Shown: piece after piece, positions 42,245 through 53,395 of the stretch | Numbering within the stretch: the first letter of the stretch is position 1 | How the letters are laid out: each line of letters starts with the position of its first letter | Source of the DNA: Acrasis kona | Lineage: Eukaryota > Heterolobosea > Eutetramitea > Acrasida > Acrasidae | Length of the DNA: 56,731 nt | Assembly (NCBI GenBank): GCA_026419775.2 | Contig: JAOPGA020000917.1 | Location: forward strand, 1 to 56,731 | Direction of reading: 5' to 3' | Program-made: the position numbers and the translations under genes | The notes under the pieces: generated by a model | The model's database searches: none | The model's input: only the letters and a program-made list of their open reading frames with translations | What the model was told of the DNA's origin: nothing

Positions 42245-43766
42245 TTACATGTTTAGAAAATGAATGTCTATAAACTCTTGCTTCTTCGCGGCTTCGTGCA
42301 ACAACTTGGGTGGAGAGCGATAACTTTTAACTCCTCTGTCTAATAACTAGATTAAAAAATCGTCATGCATTTCACTTACATAATACTGCCATGACGTGGT
42401 CCCATCCACACGTGACATCAAAGTTATTGGAGATGTCTTGAGTCCCTCTACCAAGCGTCACCAAGCTTTTAAGTTTATTCTTTCCTCTTGACCCTATCGA
42501 TCCACATGGATTTTTGGCATCTCTAACCAGAATGAGCTCATTCTCTCCTATAATATAATCAATAAGGACTCGTTAATCGTGCTTACTTGTTAGAATTATA
42601 AAGTAGTCAATGCCACCATAAACATTTACAATATCAATCTTCGATATGGCCTTCGGGTCCATACGTTTATTGGTACCAAAAAATTCTAATTTATTTTCTC
42701 CCCCTTCATCTGTTCACACGAATGAGAAGTGAATTAAAAAAACAACAACCGACTTGAAAGAAAAGCATAGTAATTCTCTCCTCCTATCAAACGAAACACA
42801 TTATCATACATTAATCGGGTCCAACCAACGTCGGCTGCACTCGTAAGCATTTTCCATTGGTAGTTACCACAAGCCCAAATTCGATGTTGATCTTTTATTG
42901 TTAATAGACGTAGTATATTAGCCATTGGTACCTGTTAGAGCAACAGCATGACGTTGACCACAAATCACATCCACAACATTTTCTTGTAATGACAGCCCAG
43001 TCAAATCGTCGATATAAGTATCCGACTGATTTTCACCGGAAGATAATCCAATTGAAAAACTATTGCCCATGCCCAACAATGAACCTTTTGAACATTTAAA
43101 GATCAAAAAATCAATTCCTATTGCCACGCTAGAAAGAAAGGGGTGGTCAATGTCTGGAGAAATCTCATATGGAGTCACATTGCTCCCGCTGTATGGCTTT
43201 ACAAAGTTGCCACACATAAAGGCTTTCCCATCATCTATTTTATTATTGTTTCAGAACTTTATTATTTATTCACCTGTCAAGAATACTGTTCTCATGCAAG
43301 ACGAGGCCACAAATGTCACTTTGTGATTACCTAGCACTCTCACTGGCACGTCGGTATGTGGTATCGAAATGCCGAGGCTGTTATAAGTGTTGGACCCTAT
43401 GGCGTAACAATCACCAGACTCTTGTGATTTGAGACAAAAAGATCAAACAAATTTGAAACCTGTGATTAGAAAAGAGCAATCATAACCGGCTATAACTTTT
43501 TTCACTTGAAGTGGTGCATCACATTTTGGAAAATCTAGTTGCACCAGGTCTTTGGTGGTATTTGACTTTGTTGTGTATTTCTTCAACGAATTTTTGTCCT
43601 TTAAAAAAAATCGGTTATATCTGTTGTTTCCCATCGGTATAATGCTGCAGCAGGTCTCATCTTTCGTGTGTCCAAAAAAATCATCACCGCACCCGCTTAA
43701 AATTGCTTGGGACAGTTTGGGTTTTTTTGCTGGCTCGCCTCTACTTGATGTGGCCTTCCTCTTCAT
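42245..43766 (-). CDS. RCC1-like beta-propeller protein (seven exons)
   Basis: Exons 43766-43460, 43420-43274, 43234-42932, 42891-42754, 42709-42587, 42547-42380 and 42339-42245, all joined by phase-1 introns of 39-44 nt (39, 39, 40, 44, 39, 40), give 426 aa with no interruption. A basic, nuclear-localisation-like N-terminus (MKRKATSSRGEPAKKPKLSQ) precedes propeller blades of RCC1 type: GYDCSFLITG...CYAIGSNTYNSLG, GKAFMCGNF, GSLLGMGNSFSIGL, CGQRHAVALTDQHRIWACGN and CGWDHVMAVL. RCC1 itself is a Ran GEF in the nucleus; family members also act in ubiquitin and chromatin pathways. Because the beta-hairpin Gly/Cys pattern is loose, I call it RCC1-like only. Confidence 0.85.
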
Positions 43767-43913
43767 GATCTAAATTGTTCTTGAACCTCAATATTGGCTA
43801 TTAATACTTTTACAATCACAATAGTTGATCAATAAAACCTGGAAACAAGTAATGATATTTGGATTTGTACTTCAGTACAACTTGTTAGTACTAATAAGAC
43901 TGTACTAGACAAA

Positions 43914-44304
43914 ATGCAGTGTTTCTCAATTTGTTCGGAGATGACGGAGTTACAACATCGCAGCACGAACCAAAATCGTCTACTACGATTGATTGTCCGA
44001 GGTTTAAAAATAGAAAGCTCATCATGGTCTTTTTTTTCAAATCATGACAATTTCAGATGCAATCAGTGGATAATAATATCTCCCACCATAAAAGAAAGCA
44101 GATAGATTCAAAATGCATATTCTTAAAAGCATGACAATTTCTATACAGCGTCGTTCATCGTCCTTAGAGTTCATTAAGGAGGAGCAGAAGCAGCTGTACA
44201 AGAGGATATTAAACCTTATGTCTGAGGAAGAAACGAGATCTACACTGGGTCAGGCCCCGCCAGGTGGAATATTAACTAGGACTCTATTTGAGAGGAAGAA
44301 GTAG
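43914..44304 (+). CDS. Small protein gene, exon structure unresolved
   Basis: The 3' part (about 44113-44304) is convincing: a helical, charged stretch (EFIKEEQKQLYKRILNLMSE) followed by TLGQAPPGGILTRTLFERKK and a TAG. Upstream, between 43914 and 44045, another frame reads VFLNLFGDDGVTTSQHEPKS and DCPRFKNRK, followed by a GTCTTT...TTTCAG interval and a further intron-like AT-rich stretch. No single consistent splice path was found. Not recognised. Confidence 0.4.
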
Positions 44305-44813
44305 GATGTACCATATTATGTATATAATAAACTAGAACTATTCAAACATATGACTATTACACCTAACAGGTGCGAAACAAAAAGAATTAGACATAAAAGT
44401 AAGTTGTAAATTAATGAGTACAATTTATTTAGCTAGGACAATATGACATCAATTTCTTCTACGTTTGTAGTGCTGTAGTTGTAGTAGTTTTGATTTGATT
44501 GTTGCAAAAGGATTGTCACACTTGATATAAAATCAATCTCCCCCATTGAAAATTCGACGTAGATATTGTTAGTATGCTGTCTTCATTATGAGTGCCGTAT
44601 TAGGTGATTTTGTTTGAAAAATGTTGTAATAAGGCCAACCCATCAAAACACAATTGTGTTGAGTGAGTTACAATGGAAATAGGTTGACTTGTTCATGTGA
44701 ACGTTAGTCGAACACATACAGGAAATGTGCTGATACTACAGCACATTTTAACATTCTAAAGTACTGTGAAGAGTTCAGTCTGAGCACTATTTAATTTTTT
44801 AATATTGATCAGT
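44305..44813. other. Gene-poor AT-rich spacer
   Basis: No gene, RNA or clear element recognised. It marks the start of the recombined 3' part of the window. Confidence 0.4.
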
Positions 44814-44854
44814 GGTGGTGGCGGTATATATGATGGGAGTATTGACGGTACAAT
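44814..44854 (+). repeat. Copy 1 of a 41-bp perfect repeat
   Basis: Identical to 50171-50211, starting GGTGGTGGCGGTATATATGA. The two copies lie 5,357 bp apart and bracket the first Crinkler-like gene. Confidence 0.88.
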
Positions 44855-44859
44855 CATGC

Positions 44860-45140
44860 AAGCATTTGCACTACTTTTTTCTGCTCTCATGAATCCTGTG
44901 AAACAAACGCTTGAGTTCAAGAAAAGTATTGATCACGAGATTCTTATTAGTATACTTCTACCAAATCATTATGTTGTGGAAATCCTGTCCCATTCATCGG
45001 TTCGAACCAACTGGAATTTCCAGTTCATTTGAAACTCCCTATAATCGAAAGCGTTTACGATACAAAAATTTGTGAAATTGTGAGCCCCTTATGTGGATGT
45101 TTGAAATTGAGAAAGAGACGTAGAGTTTTATTATGACTTG
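44860..45140 (+). pseudogene. Mosaic fragment of the two Crinkler-like genes
   Basis: Successive short blocks match different places in the intact genes downstream. A block around TCTGCTCTCATGAATCC matches about 51090. GTGAAACAAACGCT matches about 52879. A block of about 70 bp (encoding FKKSIDHEILIS and LPNHY) matches about 52924-52992. GTTCGAACCAACTGGAA and the following bases match the 3' end of the other gene (about 48787-48825). A last block around GTGAAATTGTGAGCCCCTTA matches about 53110. The order is collinear but large parts are missing, so this is a recombined relic rather than a gene. Confidence 0.72.
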
Positions 45141-45730
45141 TGGATTTGATGGCGGTTTGAATCTTTAATGTCAGGTCAGTGCCCTCAGTCCAAAAAACAT
45201 TGGTGGAACTTCTTCTTTAGGTTGATCATCAATGTGTTACCTTTCGTCACACCATATGTTGCGTTGATGAAGTTCTGGAGGTTTGGAATGGTTGTGGCCC
45301 ATGGCAGTAAGATAGTGCAAAATATTTGTCCTGACCAAGCCTTGACGGTTCCAACTAAAAATGTGAAATCAGAACCTACCAAATCGAAGGATGTTCAACA
45401 AAAAATGAAGGAGTTTTTAAACCATCTCTTCAGCCCGAACACCAAACATCACACCAACCCCTACACATATTTCCACTAACCAAACCTAGAGCTCCCCAAT
45501 GAATATTCTTGAATATTTTTGAATATTTATGGATGAATACGAATGAGCGGGTGAATAATACATCATAACAAACACATAGATGAAAAAAAGCATTTTACAA
45601 TCAGGAGTTGTTCAAATATGGCGTTTATTTCTATGGATAATACATCACCTCGCTTCTCACCTTTAATCACATCAAATATCTTCTGATCCTGACTCTACTG
45701 CTATTCTATCTACTCACCTTATCCTAACAA
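45141..45730. other. Spacer with one unassigned ORF
   Basis: A + strand ORF of 103 codons (45168-45479) with a Trp/Phe-rich patch and a Lys-rich end. It has no recognised domain and no second exon. The stretch after it (45480-45730) is AT-rich, with GAATATT-type short repeats near 45505-45530. Confidence 0.3.
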
Positions 45731-45739
45731 CCACTATCC

Positions 45740-46100
45740 GAAGTATTGAAGCCTCAACTCCCTATATTTGTAGCTCACCCTGTACAACCTCTAATCAATG
45801 GATCTCAATCCAATACTTTTAGGCCTCAACCCCTTTCACAATTATAATAATATCTATTAAAGGACCGCGATCCTCTAATCTGCAACCTCTAATCAATGGA
45901 CCTCAATCCAAATATCATTAGGCCGCAACCCCTTGGGCCTCGACCCGCCAAATGGACCTCAATCCAATATCATTAGGCCGCGACCTCTTGGACCTCAACC
46001 CATATATTACAATACACATAATATCTATGAACATACCGCAATCCTCTATCACGCACGCAACCTATCAATGAGCCTCAACTCTTCTCCACCTGATCTTATC
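45740..46100 (+). repeat. Degenerate tandem repeat (CCTCAACCC-type units)
   Basis: Imperfect units of about 60-100 bp built around AATCAATGGACCTCAATCC and ATTAGGCCGCAACCCCTT recur near 45790, 45890 and 45950, with a shorter related unit near 46060 (CAATGAGCCTCAACTC). On this strand C-rich blocks punctuate AT-rich DNA. No coding frame is conserved. Confidence 0.6.
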
Positions 46101-46492
46101 CTTGGACCTCCCATAATCAATCTCTATCATATTTTATTTTTAACCCTCTATCCACCTAATGTGTAGTATAGATAATCTTCCCTTCCTTCTAATGACATCC
46201 TTGATCAACCTCTATTATATGCTCCCCCCTTACTTATAAACGCGAAAACTACCAAACTATACAGAGAACTAATCAAGCGGTGGGAGGGTGGGAGCGATAT
46301 ACAACAGAGGTGTGTATCCAAAGAAAATAAAATTCAAGCGGACAATATATTTGGTCCGTTGAATTTATACTCAACTCCTGATTGACTAGGAAAAACTTCA
46401 GTTTGTTGTTACAACAAACATCAATTTTTGGGAGTGTAAAATAACCTTATCTTTATTGTGGTTGACTTCGTTTATCTTAAGTCTTAAGTTAA

Positions 46493-48817
46493 ATGTCAAC
46501 TGAAGGCCGAATACTAGACCTTAAGTTCGTTAACAGAAAGAATGCAGCAATAGAGGTGTCGGAACAATTCTGTTCTGATACGGACAAAGGAGTGACTGTG
46601 GGTATCTCTCAGCATAATGGATCTGGGAAAACATCTTTTGTTGAAAAATTTAAAGAATTGATGCAAGATCAATGGGACGAAGTTGAAGCAGGTGATGTCC
46701 GAAGAAAGGAAAATCTAAAAAAAGCGATTTACGTCAAACTCTCACTTGAACTGATGGGGAAAACAGGTAACAACTACGACTGATATATTAATTAAACCAT
46801 TATAGGGAATATGAGTCTGGACGTGGTTAAATTTACTGTTATGAAATTGAATTCTTTGAATGAAGGCCTTAATGTTCCAGAAACGACCAGGTCATTTGAG
46901 GAACTTATCAAAATTTTAAACAGTTCACATCGTTCATTTTTGTTCCATTGGGACGAGGTTGAAGCACTCCAAGAGAAATACCTGGATCGAAAAGAAACGT
47001 TTCTTGGAGAAGTTCAATTGATGTACAATTTCTGGAGAGTGTTTTCTTTCTCCACACAGTTTAAAGAATACTTTCACATAGTAACATCAAAATCTGCCGC
47101 GATATCTCTTATAGGACTTCATTTATTCGAAAGCTGGGGTTACTCTCCTCCTGTTCCATTTTGTTTGATTTTTTTGGATCCATTAGGCCTGCCCGACATT
47201 TTAGAAATCATCAAACATTCTATTCATTGCGCTACAAATAAAACGGTTATGGATGTGTTGCGGGATTTGAATATTCAAAACTTTGATTATTTTGTGGAGA
47301 GGATCAAGATAGCAACTGGAGGGATTCCACGTATTCTTAGGTACGCTCTTAATGCTATTGTAGGACACAAGCATCCGAGAGAAAAGACGACTGCTGAGAG
47401 TGAGTATGTAGATTTACTAGTAGATAATATTGCTTTTGACGAAGTCGATCGTATTGCTGCAAAAGAGCTCTCGTTCAACCACAACGCTAGTGAGGACTTG
47501 ATCAATTATCTGATTATGCTGCATTTAACCAATACACCACTGCCACTATCACACTCAATCTATCTAAAAGACCACAAGGTCCCTTTACTAAGGGTGATTG
47601 GTCTGGCGAATGTATATACCAAGAGAATTGACCAATATCACATTCAAATTGTGTTCCCAAACTACACGTTGAGGAAGATGATACAGGATGGTGGTAAAGC
47701 ACTACATCCACTTATATACTTGATTAACAGGGTCAATTCGTTGGCATATACCGTTGTTAATGAAGGATCTCTTTTTGAACGTACTCTTTCGTACGTTTTT
47801 TTGTTCATGACGATGCAATCCTATTCGGCATCATCTGGTGTCGATCCGACGAAGGGTTTTGGTCGAATACTTGAAAAGTCGACTCTGAAGAATAGTTTAA
47901 TCAAAGTCAACACAAAGAACATGATTACTTTGTTACCCAAGTTGACTGGTGTTCGTAAGAACGATTTAACAGAACAAGAAATTAAACAATTGGAGAGTCA
48001 TGGATGGAAATATCACATAAATAGAAAACAGTTCTCAAAGATCTTGTATCGCCTTTTGAGGGTTGGCAGTTACGGCATTTCCGCTCCCCTTTCCAAAATG
48101 ACTGATTTCTTGTTTAGAATTGAAGAACACTTATTTCAAGGCACTGCATGCAAATTTGTCAAGGGCAAGGTTGGATGCCAAACCATTCAAAGAGAGATTC
48201 AGATTGCAAGTGTTATTCTTGAGTCGAATCAGAGATGCATGTATGTTCTGGTTGTAGCAGCTCTAAATGTTGCTAAATCAATTGAGAATGCGATGGACAA
48301 TGGTGTTCTAGTTTTGAAATCCGGTTGCTACAATGTCAGACAAAGCAAATTATGTTCTACTCAACAATCAAGAGAGCGAGATGAAGTTTCGAGTGAGCAT
48401 TGCTCCATATGTGGAAAATCAAACCCACCCAGCTGTGATTCTGAGTTGTACACCTCGGATAAATCCAAGGGGTCGGGTTCAGATGAAGGCATAAGCAGTA
48501 ACGAGCAGGAGATGATAGATTGGGTAGGATGTGATGCATGCTTTAGGTGGTTTCATCATGATTGTTTGTCGGAAACAGTTGATGGTGGTAATTATTATTG
48601 TCAGTCATGCAGAGCTATTGACGAACAAGAGCAACGAGCGAACGAAGAGCCACAAAATGTGGAATTTATTGTCCCTGAAAGAATGGAGGTGATCGTTTTG
48701 AACAAGACAGTGTTGAGTGCTTGGTTACCAGAATCTGTCACTGACAACTTGATCCGAATGACTTCAGAGCACTTCAACACAAACATTCGAACCAACTGGA
48801 ACTTCCAGTTCTTTTGA
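46493..48817 (+). CDS. Crinkler-like P-loop NTPase with C-terminal PHD finger
   Basis: Exons 46493-46766 and 46806-48817 (intron 39 nt) give 761 aa. The NTPase has a variant P-loop GISQHNGSGKTS (residues 37-48, Gln where the first Gly is usual), a Walker B-like strand FLFHWDE (136-142), then EYFHIVTSK and GGIPRILRYAL, the arrangement of Crinkler (CRN) family STAND-like NTPases, which also occur in free-living protists. A long helical region follows. Residues about 624-693 form a PHD finger (CSIC...WVGCDACFRWFHHDC...YYCQSC, Cys4-His-Cys3 with a Ser/Asp-rich insert), a histone-tail reader fold. The fusion suggests a chromatin-directed NTPase. Neighbouring fragments share its 3' end. Confidence 0.78.
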
Positions 48818-50170
48818 AACTCACTATTCCCCATAGGTACAATGTGAATAAATTACTTCAAATCTTTGATAAAAATACATCGTAGTGTACCAAATGCAAC
48901 CATCCGTTAAATTTTTTAGAACATACATACAGAACTAGAATAAACCCGCAAACCCCTTGGCAAGTCCACAAGATTTTAAATTAATGGACAATCATACATG
49001 CCTAGACAAGGCACCAGTCTTGCCATTCATGAACCAGTATTCACTTTGTCCCAGACATATCTGATGAAGTAGATTAATTACAGAAGTCATCATCCAAAAG
49101 GCAGATAGAATAAAATCAGATTCTACCAAGTCTTGCTGAAGGCATATAGTCACCCTCCGTGCTAGATTCTGTAGAGCTTGATAAATCATCCTCCTGCGCA
49201 ACGACATCATCAACCATAACACCCCCAGCAACATTAACAACTAGCAGCAACCCTGGCTACCACACCGACCGCAACAACAGCATTGACAACAACCCCAGGT
49301 GAGCTGTCTCACATTTGTCATCCAGAATGGAAAAGATTACAACATAAGTCCCGAAAGAGAAGTTCGCCCCAAAACTTTTTCAGATCTGAAACAATGGATC
49401 CAATCCAAGTACAAGTTTGATGACCCTATCGTATATACCAAAATGCTTGAAATATCAGTGACGTTCAAGCCATAAATCAGATGAAACTATTCTAGTAGAG
49501 TCACAACCATATTATCTGTGCCTAAATACTTTGCATATTGTCATTTTACAAAATGTATGAACACCCAAATACAGTCCGGTAAAACTTGTGAATTTCTGTG
49601 AATTTCTAGAAAACATTCGAAGTTGCATTATGGCACCAAAGAACCCAGTCAAGCTGTGCTTTGGTCGCCTTCAATTCTTCGGATGCAAATTTCATTGATC
49701 TGCTCTTCACTGGTTCCTATTCCTCGTCGATGATATCTATTGTTTTTAGACCATACAAAGGATTTCACTATAGCAAGTCTAATCGAACGCGACTTTTTTC
49801 GTCTTGTTTCGAAAGCAAGAAAGTTGCCTAGTAATTCTGAAGAAAAGAGCGAAAATATCTTGTTTATTCTTCTGTTGTTTATTCTTTGTGGTCATACTTT
49901 TTGTAAAATGACAATAGTTAAAGACGATTACTGATATTTGTTGTACTGGTGTTAAATTGGTCATATGTTGGTGTTGATGTACCGAGCACTTTGTCAAACC
50001 GGACCATTGGCAGGATCTTCAATGTCGACAGGCCCTTACGCGGTGAGGTTTGTCCTTCAGAGACATCTTACTGGTAATAATAATTGGGCAGAGGGAATGT
50101 GTGAAGCTTCTTCCTCATTGACCTCATCAACCATAAATTCATCCTCCTCATCTACTCATCTATTATTGTG
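48818..50170. other. Degenerate spacer
   Basis: Several short open frames (for example about 48992-49240 on the minus strand and 49965-50213 on the plus strand) with no recognised domain; probably eroded coding or element fragments. Confidence 0.4.
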
Positions 50171-50211
50171 GGTGGTGGCGGTATATATGATGGGAGTATT
50201 GACGGTACAAT
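50171..50211 (+). repeat. Copy 2 of a 41-bp perfect repeat
   Basis: Identical to 44814-44854; it flanks the other side of the PHD-NTPase gene in the same orientation. Confidence 0.88.
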
Positions 50212-50493
50212 AATGCTGGTTATTTGATGGTATTGTGGATCCTTCAACATTTGTTTGTTGGAAGTATAGAATAATTGCATGGTGGTTTTTGCTACATCGT
50301 TGGGGTAAAATTTTCGTTTTCATCTTGAGGGAAGCGATTTACTCTTGTTGTAAAACCTATTTGTAGAAAATTTTGGTAAACTACAATTACGTTTCGGCTC
50401 CGCACTCAACATTTTGTTTGGAAAAAGGCCTCACACGATGCGGCCATTCCTGCAATTAATCTATTGGTAAAAGTTTCTTATTTTCTTCCCGCT

Positions 50494-50691
50494 GGGAAAG
50501 TGCAGGAATCAGCTTGTGTCAAACCCACCACCTTGATTGTGATTTCGTGAGAATTACCCACCCAATGTGCGCTGATAGTAAATATAAAAAAACCCTCAAA
50601 ATACTAACTTTTTACCAACACCCACCCCCTTATGCTGATTTTTTTAAAAAATTTTACCCACCCACGCATTGGCTGATTTCTGCACTTTCCC
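50494..50691. mobile_element. 198-bp MITE with 20-bp terminal inverted repeats
   Basis: The left end GGGAAAGTGCAGGAATCAGC is matched in inverted orientation at the right end (19 of 20). GCT flanks both sides (50491-50493 and 50692-50694), consistent with a 3-bp target duplication. The interior is AT-rich with ACCCACCC blocks and is noncoding. A related AC-rich stretch lies near 54466-54515, perhaps a decayed second copy. Confidence 0.6.
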
Positions 50692-50902
50692 GCTTGACGA
50701 AGTATGTACATTTTCATCAATCTCCGGCTCATGAGGAAGTAAACTGCCAATGACTGATTTTAATTGAATAAAACTTTTTCTAGTTTAAGTCTAACGTTTA
50801 AGTAAAACTTTTTCTAGTTAATCTCAACCAAGTCTAAACGTCTAGACTAGTCATCGCCATATAGGTCTATTAATTTTCATAAAAAGTTAACAAAACGATA
50901 AG

Positions 50903-53227
50903 ATGTTTCTGATGGACGAGGATGTTGAACATTTTATTGACACACTGGAGTTTAAAATAAAACAAGTACAACGAGAAGCGCCGTCAACATACCGAACAAA
51001 CCCAACAGAACAAGCCAAAGTTTTAGGAAGTTTTAATAGACCCGAAGTTAAGTTACCTTTCCTCGGAGGCAAATTGGCACTACAATATTCTGCTCTCATG
51101 AATCCCGTAAAAGAAGATCTCAGTTTGTGGAGAAAACAATTATCATATTTTTGCAAGATTCATCTATACTTGGGAGTCAGTGGCGCAGGAAAGACACATT
51201 CCATCGTACAATATGGAACACAGGGCTACGTTCTCTTCTATAATGCCGCTGAGCGGACTCAAGATCGGGATTTTTATTACTGCGCGATGAGGGATAATAT
51301 TCCACATTTTAAAACAGAAACACACAATGAGAGAGATACAGAAGATATGAAGAGGGATAAAGATGGAAGATCTTTCATCAGATTTTGCCTGTTAGTCAAA
51401 GCAGTAGTCCTCATGCACTTATTGAAGACCTATCCAAACATGACACCTGACATGTTCTTTTATGATCAACTAGATGGAAACTCCAACTACTACGTGCAAT
51501 GTTTACAAAAAGTCAGGAATGAAGTAGCAGACTTCTCTTCGGAAGATATTTGTGAATATTTCCGGCATGTGACGACAAGAATTCGAGAATTAGACATTGT
51601 GAAGAAGTACAAAGGTAGAGTGGGAATTGCTTTTGATGATTGCAACCAAATGACTAAAACGTTAGAGACCCAGTAAGTTTCACATTATCATCAGTGTTAT
51701 AATCCTTGATAGTTTTCTTTCACGATATCACGAAATATACCGTCCTTTCTACTCTGCGATCATCGACGAGATCAACAGATTGAGTTTGTACTTTGACTAT
51801 ATTGCATTCGCAGGTACTGCATTCTCTTTGAAGAAAAAGGATTTTGATGATAGTGCTATTGGGAAAGACCATCTACTGACAGTGATCTTCGAATTTCTAT
51901 TCTTGCACAGCGACGACAGTGTATCGCTCTTGAAAGACTATCTGGATTTATCAAATTGCGGAGACGTTTTAAATGTAGATGAATCAACAGAGTTGTGGGA
52001 CATCAATGGAAGAGCAAGAAGCACAACAAAAGTGGTGAATTTAATTGCAGAACACAAGAAAGACGGAACAAAAGAAGCCATTTTAAAGGAATGTCTAAGA
52101 GATGCATGTAACTCACAGGTTGGAGATTTGGTAAAAACACTCAAAGATAAAATTGATGCTGCTGATGATCATAAAAAAAAAAGATGATCGATATGATGGT
52201 AAAAATTTGCGTCGCACAGGAGGTGCTCAACAATGAAATCCAGTTCACGGCTTCGGAACCTCTACAATCAAATTTAGATTTTCTAGAGCTTGGTTTATGC
52301 CATCTCCAGCTCAAATGGGGCGTGAACATTTACAGTTTGGAAGAGACCATATGTTTCAAGGCATTACCCCGATTCTTGGAGGATTATCGCACAATCGTCC
52401 AAGAGCAGACCGTACTCTATCATACCTTGGACATAATGAGCGGAGCGAGGGATCAAGCCATGAGAGGAAAAATCTTCGAACCAGTGCTCGCGGCTAGTAT
52501 GCAACATGGGGACACACTTTGCAAAGTGATCAAAAATTGCGAATGCTACAACTCAAAAGGGTTAATGAGTGTTGAAGAAAAAGAAAAGGCCTCAAAAAGT
52601 TGGGTGTCAGAGATTAAGTTTGAAAATCATCAAGATCTCCGAAATGGTCATCCTGACCCTAATAAAATCGCAGACAAATGCATCAACTTTAACATTAATA
52701 ACAATCATGGACAAGATATTGGTGGAAAGTGCGGGAAAACGCTGGTTGGATTAGCTGTAAAGTTCACAAACCAGGGTAAAACGGAAGAAGAGATCACAGC
52801 TAAAAAATTCGACACGCTCAAGAACTTTTCTCAATTAATGAAACCATATAATAAAAATCGAGCAAAGTCCGACGAGTGTGAAACAAACGCTGAAGGTGAG
52901 AAGGATTTGTGTAGGAAAATCAATGAGTTCAAGAAAAGTATTGATCACGAAATACTTATTAGTGTAGTTCTACCAAATCATTATGCTGTAGAAATCCCAG
53001 AGTTGAATCAAAAACAGATTCTTGTTCTTGTAAACATTAATACACTAAATCAAATCATCCAGTCTTCGCCGGTCTGCTCAGCAATCGAAAGCATTTACAA
53101 TTCAGGAAGTTGTGAAATTGTGAGCCCCTTACATGGATGTTTGAAATCGAGAAAAAAGAGACCAATGGATAGAGAGCACTATACTAGAAAGGGTATGTAT
53201 TTGTTTATTGCAGTATTTAATATGTAG
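50903..53227 (+). CDS. Crinkler-like NTPase with possible nuclease-like C-terminal region
   Basis: Exon 1 50903-51672, a 40-nt intron, then 51713-53227. P-loop GVSGAGKTHS (residues 91-100) preceded by KIHLYL, a Walker B-like GRVGIAFDDCNQ near residue 240, and a third block SAIIDEINRLSLYFDYIAFAGTAF fit the CRN NTPase module. The C-terminal half (GKIFEPVLAASM, then HGQDIGG and GLAVKFTNQGK) resembles the PD-(D/E)xK-type domains that accompany CRN NTPases, but the catalytic residues are not certain. One frame change occurs at a run of ten A (52173-52182) between the two halves, possibly an assembly error. About 770 aa. No secretion signal is visible, so an intracellular role is inferred. Confidence 0.7.
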
Positions 53228-53395
53228 TCATGAATTTTTAATTGATGGATATATTGCATGAAGTAAGAAGTTGAGGAGATTAGGATTACTGAGTGGTACT
53301 TGCCGAACCTCAAATATATACTTTTTTAAAAAATGCAATATCTTAATTTATAAAAATTGTGATCCTTCTGTAAACAACCAAGAAGCGGAATATTA

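Noticed and set aside
45168-45479. A 103-codon ORF with a KKHWWNFFFRL patch that faintly recalls the C-terminal region of piggyBac transposases
   Set aside because: The similarity covers fewer than 20 residues and the rest does not fit; listed only as an unassigned ORF.
44814-50211. The 41-bp repeats as long terminal repeats of a retroelement
   Set aside because: Too short, no primer-binding or polypurine features, no reverse transcriptase between them.
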